A stretch of DNA of 63,125 nucleotides from Planctomycetota bacterium (GCA_013152475.1 JAADGH010000250.1:1-63125), one strand, 5' to 3'. Counted from the stretch's first letter, positions 1 through 9,022 are shown. Made by a program: numbers and translations. Notes: a model not told the origin generated them from the letters alone.

Positions 1-941
1 TCCGGCGTGCCGAAGGGAAGGGTGCGCTGGATGGAGATGGAGCCGTGGAACGTGAGGCGGCCGCCGAAGAGTCGCTTCAGCTCCGCATGATCCATGTCGG
101 CAACATCGGGCTGGAGGGGATTGAGAATATCGAGGCCGCAGTCGATCATGTCGCCGATGATCTGTTTGACGGAGCCGCACGTGTGGTGCGCAACCCGGCA
201 GCCATGCTTCTTGCCCAGCTCGACGAACGCCCTGAAGCCGGGCATCAGAAACTCGCGCCACATGTCCGGTGAAACGAAGAGACCGTTCTGCGTGCCAAAG
301 TCATCGCCGGTGAAGAAGATGTCGATCCCGTCGCCTGCAGCTTCGAACGTCCGACGCGCATACTCAAGATAGAACTCCGCAATGCGCGCAAAAAGATACT
401 CCGCGATATCCGGGTTCATGACGAAGTCCACAAGGATCTGCTCGACGCCGCGTAGATACATGGCCGGCTTGAGCTGCGCGCATCGGTTCATCCGGTCGCC
501 CATGAAGGCGACGATCTTTCCCGTCGCCCGCGCCTCGGCGACTTGGTCTCCGACGCACTCGTAGTCGAACCAATCCGGGCTGGGCCACTTGGGGTAGTCC
601 TTGATCTCGTCGAGCGACTTGGCGTGTTGGAGCGGGAAGTCGAGGACGTCCCGATATGCGCCTGCCCTCTCCCCTGCCCCGACCTCGACTTTGACGCGAG
701 GCACACCCCAATGGTCCTCCACCGATCCGTCGTCGCGAACGGTTGGCTCTGGCCCAACGTATCTCGGCCCTTCGATATAACGAAAATCGACATTGAACTC
801 CTGGAGGATTTCTTCCTGCGATGAAAAGCCGAAGTGCTCGAGCAGCCGGGCGTTGATCTCGGATGTTGCCCAGTAGTCGATGGGGACGCGATCCGGTTCC
901 TTGTGCGCCAGCGCAAGCTCGACGCGTTCACGCGAGTTCAT
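1..941 (-). CDS. Uroporphyrinogen decarboxylase (URO-D) superfamily protein, 3' end cut by window edge
   Basis: This is a URO-D-fold protein of the kind that in bacteria includes corrinoid or methyl-transfer enzymes as well as true heme-pathway decarboxylases; the substrate here is unknown. Reading from the ATG at 941, the N-terminus has the family's opening pattern (S-R-E-R-V followed by KEPDRVPIDYW). A later GDDFGTQNG and SPDMW segment and an HHTCGSV segment match the conserved barrel strands of URO-D-like methyltransferases. About 313 residues are visible; the usual length is about 340-380, so only a short C-terminus is missing. It lies 4 bases after the stop of an upstream Gfo/Idh/MocA gene, which suggests co-transcription and co-translation. 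Such pairs are common in carbohydrate loci of planctomycete-like genomes. Authentic HemE is unlikely because no other heme gene is nearby. Confidence 0.85.
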   Translation of the reverse strand, partial: MNSRERVELALAHKEPDRVPIDYWATSEINARLLEHFGFSSQEEILQEFNVDFRYIEGPRYVGPEPTVRDDGSVEDHWGVPRVKVEVGAGERAGAYRDVLDFPLQHAKSLDEIKDYPKWPSPDWFDYECVGDQVAEARATGKIVAFMGDRMNRCAQLKPAMYLRGVEQILVDFVMNPDIAEYLFARIAEFYLEYARRTFEAAGDGIDIFFTGDDFGTQNGLFVSPDMWREFLMPGFRAFVELGKKHGCRVAHHTCGSVKQIIGDMIDCGLDILNPLQPDVADMDHAELKRLFGGRLTFHGSISIQRTLPFGTP

Positions 942-945
942 GGGG

Positions 946-1920
946 TTATTTCTTCTTGGCGCGTTCGAGGATCATGCCAAGCAACGCGAGGTTGTCAATG
1001 GCCTCGGTAGCCGAGATCAGGGGCTGGGCCGGCCCGCGGACCGCCTTGATGAACTGGCGGATGCAGAGCTGCATCAGGTCATTGAACATCAGATCCTTGC
1101 CGTGGTAGGTAATGACTGTGCGATAGATGCCCTTCTCGTCGTTCCGGCCGGAGTAATCCACGATCCTGCCGTTGAGGCCAAACTTCCGGATCAGGTCGCC
1201 TTCCTTTTTCACGCCGAGGCGAATCTCCACCTCGCACTTGCCGCCGGCTGGTCCAATGTAGTCGAAGGCAGCCACATTCTCGAACTGGCTAATCTCGCAC
1301 TTGATGCTGTTTTCATCGATTCGCCCCCCGGGCACGAGCTTTTGCAGGATGCTCAGCGGATGAGGGGCAAGGTCCACCCAGATGGCCTCGTACTCCGTCT
1401 GCATGCGCCCGCCACGCGATTCGAGGTGGGCGAACATCGATTGCACAGGGGGCATCGGCTCCCCCGTCTTCACGTGGACCTGGCGATAGAACGCCAGCCC
1501 GGCGGGGTATTGCGCGTTCATGCTGAGGATCTTCCCCATCTCCTGGGCGACCTCCAGCACACGCTCGGCCTCCCGCAACATGCTCTTAATGTCACGATCC
1601 TTCATCCAGAGCAAGGGCTTCTCGCAAAGGACATTCGCCCCGGCCTGGAGCGCCGCGCGGGCATGCTCCCCGTGGAGGTGGTGCGGCGAGCAAACGCTCA
1701 CGATATCGGGCCGTTCGGCCTCGAGCATCTGCCGGATGTCGATGTATCCCTTGCCCTCAAAGCCAAACATATCCTTCAGGACGGCCTTCGTTTTTTCGAT
1801 GGATTCCTTGCTCGTTCCGGCGAAGGCAGTCACGTCGCAGCCCTCGATGTGATACCACTTGGCGTGTTGTTTGCCGATCCCGCTGGCGCCGATAACGGCG
1901 CATTTCAAACGACGGTTCAT
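946..1920 (-). CDS. Gfo/Idh/MocA family NAD(P)-dependent oxidoreductase
   Basis: The 324-residue product is a two-domain sugar or cyclitol dehydrogenase. The N-terminal Rossmann fold has GASGIG at residues 11-16, and the family's EKP motif is near residues 100-102 (CEKPLL). A second alpha/beta domain follows. It would oxidise or reduce a sugar-derived substrate in the cytoplasm; the specificity cannot be read. An in-frame upstream Met exists at 1956, but the ATG at 1920 is preferred because GAGGTGG lies just upstream and the protein then starts right before the Rossmann strand. The URO-D-like gene follows after 4 bases. A good promoter (TTGATC, 16 bases, TATCAT) lies about 50 bases upstream. 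Confidence 0.9.
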   Translation of the reverse strand: MNRRLKCAVIGASGIGKQHAKWYHIEGCDVTAFAGTSKESIEKTKAVLKDMFGFEGKGYIDIRQMLEAERPDIVSVCSPHHLHGEHARAALQAGANVLCEKPLLWMKDRDIKSMLREAERVLEVAQEMGKILSMNAQYPAGLAFYRQVHVKTGEPMPPVQSMFAHLESRGGRMQTEYEAIWVDLAPHPLSILQKLVPGGRIDENSIKCEISQFENVAAFDYIGPAGGKCEVEIRLGVKKEGDLIRKFGLNGRIVDYSGRNDEKGIYRTVITYHGKDLMFNDLMQLCIRQFIKAVRGPAQPLISATEAIDNLALLGMILERAKKK

Positions 1921-1973
1921 TCTATCCACCTCGTGCGGCTTGAATTGACATGACACCCATGCTCACTAACCAC

Positions 1974-2001
1974 ATGATAGCAGAGGGCGAGAAAAGATCA
2001 A
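1974..2001 (-). promoter_or_regulatory. Sigma70-like promoter for the Gfo/Idh-URO-D pair
   Basis: On the minus strand TTGATC (1996-2001) is followed after 16 bases by TATCAT (1974-1979). Transcription would start near 1967, leaving a leader of about 47 bases before the ATG at 1920. This is seen only as hexamer matches. Confidence 0.5.
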
Positions 2002-2080
2002 TTCAAAAACACATCGGATCACCATCCGTCCCAACCCAAGTTGCTGACTGCGCCTGCCATGTTGGGTTTGTGGCCCTGCA

Positions 2081-2203
2081 TTGTCATTGCGAGGCGACCC
2101 GCAGGAGGCGGGCCAACGAAGCAATCTGGCAGACCGAAGAGATATGGATCGTGCGAGATTGCTTCGTCCTTAATCTATCGCGAAAGATGATTCTCGCAAC
2201 GAC
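2081..2203. repeat. Dispersed-type inverted repeat, GTCATTGCGAG ... GAAGCAATCT
   Basis: The left arm begins TGTCATTGCGAGGCG and ends CGAAGCAATCT (about 2081-2127). The right arm is its approximate inverse, beginning AGATTGCTTCGT and ending TCGCAACGACA (about 2155-2203). The outer ends (TGTCATTGCGAG against CTCGCAACGACA) and the inner ends pair well; the middle has diverged. Arms of this wording are familiar as interspersed non-coding palindromes in many environmental bacterial genomes. There is no ORF inside. It is probably a MITE- or REP-like element, but target duplications could not be defined. Confidence 0.6.
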
Positions 2204-2243
2204 ACGGCCGGGTAGCATGGGGAAACTCCTGTCGAATTAAATG

Positions 2244-2273
2244 TTGACACATCGGGTGCCCTTGTGGTGTAAT
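2244..2273 (+). promoter_or_regulatory. Strong sigma70-like promoter for the zinc-ribbon membrane protein
   Basis: A perfect TTGACA (2244-2249) is followed after 18 bases by TGTAAT (2268-2273), a five-of-six match to the -10 consensus. The start would be near 2280, about 50 bases before the ATG at 2330. Confidence 0.6.
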
Positions 2274-2329
2274 GCGCCATCGCGTGGTTCGCTGCGGGCG
2301 CAGTGTCTCGGAAACGTGGAGCGAGGAAG

Positions 2330-2713
2330 ATGACCGATATCAAGATTTGTGAGATTTGCCGGAAGAGTGTCCCCCAAAAGGATATCGATCAGGGGCTTGC
2401 CGTTGAGCGCAACGGCAAGTGGATCTGCGCACAGTGCGCCGCCATCGGCCGAAAACACAAGGACCCCTTCCACCAGGATGTTCTGGCCTCGCTCGAAAAG
2501 ATCAACGAGGAGGTCCGCAGCGTTTACCGCATCGTCAGCTTCAAGGAGGCCAACGTCTGGACCGTCCTCGGGGCGGTGCTGCAGATATTTGTGGTGTTCG
2601 GCGTAGCAGTCAGCTTCTCACAGATCAGCAAACTCGGCATTGCCCTTTGGTGGATGGGCTTGGCTGTCGTCCTTCAGGTTATGGCGCTGACGTTTTTCAC
2701 AATCGGAAAATAG
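2330..2713 (+). CDS. Zinc-ribbon protein with two C-terminal membrane segments
   Basis: This 127-residue protein has four Cys in a CxxC...CxxC ribbon (C7, C10, C33, C36), a short charged linker, then two hydrophobic stretches (about residues 73-92 and 98-120) that should form a membrane hairpin. The function is unknown. Similar ribbon-plus-TM proteins are common, uncharacterised membrane accessory proteins. The ATG at 2330 is chosen because GGAGCGAGGAAG precedes it; an in-frame Met at 2303 would add an Arg-rich tail without a better ribosome site. It ends two bases before the stop of the convergent LamG gene. Confidence 0.75.
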   Translation: MTDIKICEICRKSVPQKDIDQGLAVERNGKWICAQCAAIGRKHKDPFHQDVLASLEKINEEVRSVYRIVSFKEANVWTVLGAVLQIFVVFGVAVSFSQISKLGIALWWMGLAVVLQVMALTFFTIGK

Positions 2714-2715
2714 CG

Positions 2716-5700
2716 CTACTCCGCCATATCGAGCTTTCTCGCCCTCGTGTCCTCCAGGAGGAAGTGCAACTGCCCGTATGATCCCTCCTTCAGCAGCCGC
2801 TCCGCTTTGACGAAGTACCCAGTGACATCGACCGGCTCTTGTGGATCGGGCGTGTAAGCCCTTGCCTTCTCGCGCAGCTCGGCCAGACGTTGGGTCAGCC
2901 CTTCCACATACGACGATGGCGTCTTCACACTGCCGCCGCTGATGGCCATGTCCTTCGATGCCACGACGAAGGACTCCAATGCGTATGGCTCAAGGGTCAA
3001 TCCGAACCCCTCCGCATCCACAACGTCGCCCGACCGGAGGTCTGTGATCTTCCCGGGATTGCCCGTCATCTCCAGTTGGACCTTGACGGAGCACGAGAGA
3101 CGGTTGACGAGATAGAAATACAGCACGTCACCGTCTCGCAGTTGACGGACAGAAACCGGATCGAACATGCCCGGCACGTCGTCGAACTTCACGGCCGGCA
3201 GCGCGCGGAAGGACTGGGTGAATCGCGCCAGTTTCTTCTCCATGCCGATGGTGCCGATGACGAACCCGCCCTTCGTGAATGCGAAAGAATCCACCGACGC
3301 CAGCGGCCAGGCGTGGAACTCCATGCAGTGGTTCAGGTTGGGGTTCAGCGTGGACACGCGCCAGCCCATTTCACCGCCCCAGAGGCCCTTCAATGGCTTC
3401 TTGCGCCCGATCGCATCCTCCCAGTAGCGGTCGTGGTAGTTGATCCAGACATCTCGGCATTTTCGCAATGGCGCAAAACCGGAATCAACGAAGTTGATCT
3501 GACGGCTGATCTCCGTCTCGGGTTTCACCCCGCGATGCACACGTGTCCAGCGATAATCGGCAGGAAACAGCGTGCGCTGGATGACGATGTTCGGCTCGTC
3601 CTCGAACAGGGAAATATCCATCCCGGCCCGGCGATTGATCTCGCGGAACACATCCTTCCCTTTGACCGATTTGAACATCTGGATCTTTTCGTCGGGCGTT
3701 GATGGCGTGTAGAGATTCAAGATCAATCGGAGATCGGGCCGCTTTTGAGTGAGCTTCCGGGCGATCTGTGTGTAGTATTCGTGGATCTTTCGGCATCGCC
3801 AGGCGATCCACTTTTCCTTCGCATTTTTCATGAGCCACCGATAACGCTTGTTGAACCGAAGAGGGTCCCTCGCATCCACGGGAATTTGCGTTCCCGTATC
3901 CTTCTGGAACCGCTCGATGTTGCAGTCGTTGTACCCGGCATCGAGGCTGCCGAACCAGAGGATGTTGTGCTGGGTGAGGTGGAAGCAGATGCCCTTGAAA
4001 GCGGGCAGGTCGCCGTAGAGATCGAGCATCTCGTCAATCAGTTTCAGAAACTGGCGCTGCGCCTCGGGGCTGATGGGGTTGAAGTTCGGCGGAGTGCCGT
4101 GCCAGCCGACGGTCTTGGGTCGGTTGTCCCACATCATCATCAGTACGGTTTCCTTTCCCGCCCGAATTTCTTCTTCATCAAAAACCGCCTGCTCCGCCAG
4201 CGAGGGGAGTGAATGGACGTTGAAGGTGGGAATGAAGTACATTCCCCGCTGTCCCATGCGAAGACAGAGGTATTCGATGTAGTTAAAGGGATGAGGCCGA
4301 CCGTGCTGGTTGTCCATGCGGCTCTCTGCCTCGGTCGGGAAGAAGGGACCGCGATACCAGATGCCCGGATACATGAGGATGTTCTGGCCGAAGTAGCCCA
4401 TGTAGTCGAGCAGCCGATCCGTCACCTTCTCAAAGCCCGGCATGGTCCGTTCGCCCCCGAAGTTCAGGCTGAGTACGGGGTCTTCGTAATAGATCCCGAC
4501 CATCCGTTCCCAGCCGTTGCGGGGTGGCGCCGCCTTCACCGGCAGCGCGGGGAGGCGGCCTTCGATTTCGTAAAGGCGAATCCTGGAAACCGCTGCCGGA
4601 CGGCCCTCCTCCGCCGTCATGAAGACGAGCGCCTGGTCCTCCTGGCGCGGCCAGAAGATCGCCTCGTGCGTGAGAAACTTGTTGGAGAGCGGATATTCGG
4701 CCCCACAGAAAACACCGGTCTGCACGTCGTATGTGCCGCTTCGGACCCCGGTATCTTGCAGAATCACATCCATTGTCCGTGCCTTGTCGTCCGGGTAGTC
4801 CCACTGGAGCATGTGCGGCTTGCCGACCTCCGGTGTGAGAATTCGATAGGCGAAACGACTGTGTCGCTTCGGCCCGGCCTCCCGATACGTGCCGCAGGTT
4901 GCCTCGACGATCTTGGACTGACCGTCGCCGACGAACTGCTCCTTGTCGAGGGACTGCGTGCAGTCGATTTCGCGGATGAGTTTCAGCTTGAGGTCGCCCT
5001 TGGGAACCGGCCTCTCCTGCGGAACCACCCAGCAGGAGAACTCCCGGTCGAACGTGAAACCGGTTGCCGCGTCCTTCCACGTACAGGTCAATTTCAATTC
5101 GCCGGCGACCGTCGGCGTGATCTCGGCTGTAAACCCCCTCCGCGCCTTCGGCTCGATATTCATGCCCACATTCTCCTCCCCCGCCAGACGGTTGCCTTTC
5201 GCATCAACCAGCGACCAGGAGATCGTGCCTTTCGCTTTCGTGTTCGAGATGTTCTTCAATCGCCATGCAAAACCGGTCTTCTTGCCGACGAGGAAGTAGA
5301 CGTGGCGCATGTCGAGCGTCACGGGATAACGCGACAGATATTCCTTCGTGATGTCCTCGGCGCTCAGGGGAGCATCATAAATCCGGAACTCATCAATGGC
5401 CCCGTCCGCAACCGTTCGCCTGCCGTCGGAGCCGACGAAGAACTCATCGTAGTCCTTCGTCTCCCACTGCGTCAGACCATAGCCCGACCGGCTGTCGCCC
5501 CGGCCCCGAATATACTGTCCATCCACATACACCCGCCTTGATTTGTGCGAGTCCCATGTCACCGCAAGAAAGTGCCATGTGCCCGGCTTCCAGTCGGAGA
5601 TGTTGCGACAGACATACCGATCAGCCGCATCGCGGAGGTCGAAACGGACCGAGCTGTTCAGCCCCCACACCCAGAACCACATGGCGTTCTCGCCTGATTT

Positions 5701-6699
5701 GTTCGGTCCGTTCTCGCGGAACATGCACCGGTCCTCCCTTCCCTTCGGAATGGAGTCGGGCCGATACCAGAAGCACAGCGACCCGCGATCCTTCCGCAGG
5801 TTCCCCTTTTCCGCATAAGCCAACCGGCAGCCTTCCTTGAATTCCGCCGCTTTGCCGACCACGCCATCCACGAACTGCACGCCCTTCGACTGTTTCGGCG
5901 CCTTTTCCCCTCCCGCCGTCGCCGCACCGAATGAATCGTCAAAGGGGAGATGGAAGATCAGCTTGGCGGGTGGCGGCTCGGTGAGGACCGGCTTCTTCGG
6001 TGGTAGCGGCTTTGCATGGGCCACTTCGAGTTTGCCTTGGTAGGCCTCGGCCACTTCGGCGTCGGTAAGGGCGGCATTGTAAATTCTCAGTTCGTCAATC
6101 GCGGCCTGAGCGGGGTAGCGCAGGTTTTCCCGCGCGCCGACGTAGAACGCGCCGTGTTTGCGCGGCTCCCAAGTGAACTCCTTGCTGGCGGCGAGCTTTC
6201 CGTCCACGTAGAGCCGGATGCCCTTCGTGCAGTCGAATGCCGCGACGATGTGATGCCACTCGCCTCGCTTCCATCCTTCCATGGAATGGCAGACGTACGT
6301 GTTCCCTCCGCGACGGATGTCGAAGCGGATGTTGTTCTTGTACTTCCACAGCCAGATGGCGCAGCTTCCCGGCTTCCGTCCGGCGGCCTGCCAGACGAAA
6401 CTCTGCCAGTCGGTGTTGTTTCCATCCCAGTCACCCTTGACCCAGAGTTCGATCGTGCCGCGGTCGTTGGACAGGTTGCCCTCCGCATCGAACACAAGGA
6501 CACTATCCTTATCCTTGACATAGAGCGCCTTTCCCTTGTGTCCCTCCGTGAACGTCGGCATGCGGCAGACCGCTCCGTCGATGCCGACGGCGAACTTCGC
6601 ATCGGGCTTGTCGTCGAAGGGGCAGTAGAAGGTGAGCTCGGCAGCGGGCAGAGACACGGTAAAGCTCATGACCATCAACGCAACAAGTCGTCGCAACAT
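2716..6699 (-). CDS. Large secreted glycoside-hydrolase-like protein with two LamG domains
   Basis: The product has 1327 residues. A Sec signal peptide (about residues 1-20, basic MLRR start, hydrophobic core, LPAAE cleavage region) is followed by two concanavalin/LamG domains (about 20-220 and 244-453). Each has the typical GTIELWVKG or GSLCFWYRP strand and the WHHIVAAFD or WHFLAVTWD strand, ending with an IDELRIY or IDEFRIY strand. An Ig-like segment follows (about 455-540). A long alpha/beta region (about 730-1200), rich in Trp, Tyr and Asp, resembles a TIM-barrel glycosidase, and the C-terminus is a beta-rich domain. The catalytic family could not be named. The likely role is extracellular polysaccharide binding and cleavage. 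The ATG at 6699 is chosen over 6717 because GGAGG lies 7 bases upstream and the signal peptide then begins properly. It has its own near-consensus promoter. Confidence 0.8.
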   Translation of the reverse strand: MLRRLVALMVMSFTVSLPAAELTFYCPFDDKPDAKFAVGIDGAVCRMPTFTEGHKGKALYVKDKDSVLVFDAEGNLSNDRGTIELWVKGDWDGNNTDWQSFVWQAAGRKPGSCAIWLWKYKNNIRFDIRRGGNTYVCHSMEGWKRGEWHHIVAAFDCTKGIRLYVDGKLAASKEFTWEPRKHGAFYVGARENLRYPAQAAIDELRIYNAALTDAEVAEAYQGKLEVAHAKPLPPKKPVLTEPPPAKLIFHLPFDDSFGAATAGGEKAPKQSKGVQFVDGVVGKAAEFKEGCRLAYAEKGNLRKDRGSLCFWYRPDSIPKGREDRCMFRENGPNKSGENAMWFWVWGLNSSVRFDLRDAADRYVCRNISDWKPGTWHFLAVTWDSHKSRRVYVDGQYIRGRGDSRSGYGLTQWETKDYDEFFVGSDGRRTVADGAIDEFRIYDAPLSAEDITKEYLSRYPVTLDMRHVYFLVGKKTGFAWRLKNISNTKAKGTISWSLVDAKGNRLAGEENVGMNIEPKARRGFTAEITPTVAGELKLTCTWKDAATGFTFDREFSCWVVPQERPVPKGDLKLKLIREIDCTQSLDKEQFVGDGQSKIVEATCGTYREAGPKRHSRFAYRILTPEVGKPHMLQWDYPDDKARTMDVILQDTGVRSGTYDVQTGVFCGAEYPLSNKFLTHEAIFWPRQEDQALVFMTAEEGRPAAVSRIRLYEIEGRLPALPVKAAPPRNGWERMVGIYYEDPVLSLNFGGERTMPGFEKVTDRLLDYMGYFGQNILMYPGIWYRGPFFPTEAESRMDNQHGRPHPFNYIEYLCLRMGQRGMYFIPTFNVHSLPSLAEQAVFDEEEIRAGKETVLMMMWDNRPKTVGWHGTPPNFNPISPEAQRQFLKLIDEMLDLYGDLPAFKGICFHLTQHNILWFGSLDAGYNDCNIERFQKDTGTQIPVDARDPLRFNKRYRWLMKNAKEKWIAWRCRKIHEYYTQIARKLTQKRPDLRLILNLYTPSTPDEKIQMFKSVKGKDVFREINRRAGMDISLFEDEPNIVIQRTLFPADYRWTRVHRGVKPETEISRQINFVDSGFAPLRKCRDVWINYHDRYWEDAIGRKKPLKGLWGGEMGWRVSTLNPNLNHCMEFHAWPLASVDSFAFTKGGFVIGTIGMEKKLARFTQSFRALPAVKFDDVPGMFDPVSVRQLRDGDVLYFYLVNRLSCSVKVQLEMTGNPGKITDLRSGDVVDAEGFGLTLEPYALESFVVASKDMAISGGSVKTPSSYVEGLTQRLAELREKARAYTPDPQEPVDVTGYFVKAERLLKEGSYGQLHFLLEDTRARKLDMAE

Positions 6700-7062
6700 T
6701 CTCGATTCCTCCATCACCAGTCAACCAGTGAGAGGAGATTATACTTCGACTTCGCTCTGGGTTCAAGACCGGTTGTTGCTTCGGGTGATGAGCAAGGTAA
6801 TGTCGTCGAAGAGGGTGTAGACGGGGGGATGACCAGGAGAGTGAGGAGAAAGGAGACGAGCCCGAGCGCGGCCAATGACTCCAGCGGTACCCGGCAAATG
6901 CCCTATTGGCTGGCGAATGTGGGAGTTTGGGCGCGGCGTCACCGATTCATACTCACTGATTTCTTTGGGTAAGTCCCCTGCGTGCTTTTTCCGGCTTGAC
7001 AGAGGAAGCGCCATCGGGGAATATCTTGGAGATGGCTCAGCGTAAGCACCAGAGGAAGGATC
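6700..7062. other. Divergent intergenic region between LamG protein and dehydrogenase
   Basis: No supported gene lies in these 363 bases. On the left is the promoter of the LamG gene (6738-6766, minus). Nearer the right, a perfect TTGACA (6996-7001) faces the dehydrogenase, but the best -10 candidates (AATATC at 18 bases, TATCTT at 20 bases) are weak. The middle part (about 6800-6960) shows nothing recognisable. Confidence 0.5.
6738..6766 (-). promoter_or_regulatory. Near-consensus sigma70 promoter of the double-LamG gene
   Basis: On the minus strand TTGAAC (6761-6766) is followed after 17 bases by a perfect TATAAT (6738-6743). Transcription would begin near 6731, about 32 bases before the ATG at 6699. 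Confidence 0.65.
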
Positions 7063-8073
7063 ATGGTTAAGATGGGACTTGTCGGCGCGGGGACGATGGG
7101 GGAGATGTACTGCATGGCTTTCACCCAATGTCCCCTGTCGGAGCTGGCGGCGGTTTGTGATCTGGAGGAGAAGAAGGCCGGGAAGCTGGCGAGGAAATAT
7201 CATGTTCCCGCCTGCTATACCGACGTCAACGACATGCTCGCCGGTGCGGACATCGATGCCGTGGCCATCGCCACACCCGACTTCCACCACCGCACCCCGG
7301 CGATCGCCTGCCTGAGGGCGGGAAAGGACGTGCTCTGCGAGAAGCCACTGGCCACGACGATGAAGGACTGTCGCGCGATTGCTGCGGCCGTCAAGGCGTC
7401 CGGGCGAAAGTTCATGGTGAACTACGGCAACCGCCACCGGCCAAATGCGCGGCTGATTCGCGATCGGGTCCGGTCGGGCGAGATCGGCACGGTGCAGAAC
7501 GTCTTCATCCGACTGCGCGAGCAGTTGTCCAAGACCAAGACCCTCGCCTGGGCGGCGACCACGACGCCGACGTTCTTCCTGCTGTCGCACTGCGCCGACA
7601 CGGTCCGATGGATCATCGGCGGCACAGCGACAGAGGCCCATGCCCGGGCCAGCTACGGGGTGATGGAGAAGCGCGGCCTGGACACGCCCGATACGGTAGT
7701 GGCGATGCTGCCATTCGACAACGGCGCAGTGGTGACGATGGACGCGAGCTGGATTATGCCGGACGGCTTCGAGCCAAGCATCGACTTCCGGATCGAGATC
7801 ATCGGGACAGAAGGTGTCATCTACGCCGACCTGTACCCGCGGGACCTGCTGCTATATGGCAGGAAGGCGGAGGGGGCCGATCACTCAAGCGGCGCCGTCG
7901 ATCCTATGGGCCGCACACTGAGCTGGTGGTTCAATTCATGCTATTACTTTGTGGAGTGTATTGAGGGGAACATCATCCCGGAGCCCTCCGCCGAGGATGG
8001 CACGGAGATAACGCGCATCCTTCTCGCCATCGAACGCTCCGTCCGCACAGGCCGAACGGTACCGGTCCGGTAG
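7063..8073 (+). CDS. Gfo/Idh/MocA family NAD(P)-dependent oxidoreductase
   Basis: This 336-residue cytoplasmic dehydrogenase has a Rossmann GAGTMG at residues 8-13 and the EKP signature at 93-95 (LCEKPLA), followed by the C-terminal sheet domain with an H-x-x-D (HCADTVRW) segment that carries the usual catalytic His of the family. It is only distantly related to the dehydrogenase at 946-1920, so the two probably act on different sugar substrates. AGAGGAAGG sits just before the ATG. It stands alone, divergent from the LamG gene, with the small minus-strand 51-residue gene downstream. Confidence 0.9.
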   Translation: MVKMGLVGAGTMGEMYCMAFTQCPLSELAAVCDLEEKKAGKLARKYHVPACYTDVNDMLAGADIDAVAIATPDFHHRTPAIACLRAGKDVLCEKPLATTMKDCRAIAAAVKASGRKFMVNYGNRHRPNARLIRDRVRSGEIGTVQNVFIRLREQLSKTKTLAWAATTTPTFFLLSHCADTVRWIIGGTATEAHARASYGVMEKRGLDTPDTVVAMLPFDNGAVVTMDASWIMPDGFEPSIDFRIEIIGTEGVIYADLYPRDLLLYGRKAEGADHSSGAVDPMGRTLSWWFNSCYYFVECIEGNIIPEPSAEDGTEITRILLAIERSVRTGRTVPVR

Positions 8074-8126
8074 AGAGGCTGACCTGACGCGAATGGGTAG
8101 GCTGTCTTCCGCTCGCAGATTCAGGC

Positions 8127-8282
8127 TCAGTCATTCTGCAACCACATGACCTTGGCCCTGCGGCTCTTCTCTTCGCCGTCCTTCCCCTTTTGGTTTTCAT
8201 CCGCGCTCTCGGGGCGGATGATGAGCCACTGGCCTTTGCGAAGCCGGACTGCATAGGTGTCGTTCGGGGATGCGTTTGCCAT
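8127..8282 (-). CDS. Small basic hypothetical protein, 51 residues
   Basis: The reading frame from the ATG at 8282 to the TGA at 8127 encodes 51 residues, beginning MANASPNDTYAVRLRKGQWL and ending KVMWLQND. It is rich in Lys, Glu and Arg in its second half, and AGAGGG lies about 7 bases before the start. The tripartite make-up (a short hydrophobic WLII strand, a charged linker and a final VMWLQ strand) suggests a small soluble beta protein. No family is recognised. It is supported only by the start signal and protein-like composition, so it remains tentative. Confidence 0.4.
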   Translation of the reverse strand: MANASPNDTYAVRLRKGQWLIIRPESADENQKGKDGEEKSRRAKVMWLQND

Positions 8283-8635
8283 TCTCTACCCTCTTTTCTG
8301 TAGCTGGTCTTCCCTGACCGGCCGGACAGCTCACCCGTTGCGCAACTGCCATGCCAAGCGTAACACTCGCTGGACCCTTTGCCGTAACTCGTGTTGGTGT
8401 TTAGCATTGCACCTTGCGCTGACCCGGCATTCTCCTCGACGACACTCGGCAAAGGTGCACAAGATATGCACTCAGGCCCTGCCCCCGAATCGATTTCGCT
8501 CCAGTTGCCCGGTTCCGCAATACCTGTCGTCTGCCGAGCACTTTTGACTTGCAGTCGGGAAGGGAAGTGATATACTTTATGTGGGCGTGGTGTGTGTGAG
8601 CTCCTTTACCTGGCGACTTTCGGAGAAACGACCCA
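8283..8635. other. Intergenic region upstream of the STAS gene
   Basis: No gene is supported in these 353 bases. The only clear element is the promoter-like sequence at 8549-8576. The first 250 bases show no repeat, tRNA or convincing small ORF. Confidence 0.45.
8549..8576 (+). promoter_or_regulatory. Extended -10 promoter of the STAS gene
   Basis: TTGCAG (8549-8554) is followed after 16 bases by TATACT (8571-8576). The -10 is preceded by TGA, giving an extended -10. The start would be near 8583, about 53 bases before the ATG. Confidence 0.5.
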
Positions 8636-9022
8636 ATGGCCGAGCGGCGAGTTGCGTTTTCGTGGCATGCAGTGGGGGACATCATCGTAATCCGCATGGA
8701 CACTTCCCCGGCAGCATCCGCTCTGGACCGCGAATCAGCCGTCCAAAAGCTGGGCGAGATTGTCGCGCAGGCCCAGGGCAAGGTCGTGCTGGACATGAGC
8801 GGTATGGAGATGATCGACAGTCGAACGCTCGCAGCGGTCGTCTCTCTGAACCGCAAGCTCCAGTCGGAGGGCGGTCAGCTCCGCTTGTGCGGTGTCACGC
8901 CGCTGGTTCGGAGCATGCTTGATACGGTTGGCCTCCTGAATATCCTTCACCTGGATGAGACAGACAGGAAGGCCATAGCCGCTCTGGAGCAGCTTGGTCA
9001 GGGGGATGCCCCTTCCCCCTGA
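8636..9022 (+). CDS. STAS-domain anti-sigma factor antagonist (SpoIIAA-like)
   Basis: The 128-residue protein is a single STAS domain. The strand VVLDMSGMEMIDS carries the D-S pair, and Ser62 is the residue phosphorylated by partner kinases in SpoIIAA/RsbV proteins. The following RTLAAVVSLNRKL helix and LRLCGV strand match the fold. Such proteins bind an anti-sigma kinase when unphosphorylated and so release a sigma factor; some instead act in other partner-switch circuits. No RsbW-like kinase, PP2C phosphatase or sigma factor is encoded in the window, so its partners must be elsewhere. The last codons lie inside a strong hairpin. Confidence 0.85.
   Translation: MAERRVAFSWHAVGDIIVIRMDTSPAASALDRESAVQKLGEIVAQAQGKVVLDMSGMEMIDSRTLAAVVSLNRKLQSEGGQLRLCGVTPLVRSMLDTVGLLNILHLDETDRKAIAALEQLGQGDAPSP

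Noticed and set aside
880..1953. 357-codon frame on the plus strand opposite the Gfo/Idh gene
   Set aside because: Antisense shadow of the dehydrogenase, which has clear family motifs.
6755..6775. Possible tRNA T-arm (GGGTTCAAGACC)
   Set aside because: The flanking bases do not form a stem and the rest of a cloverleaf is missing; the sequence contains the -35 of the LamG promoter.
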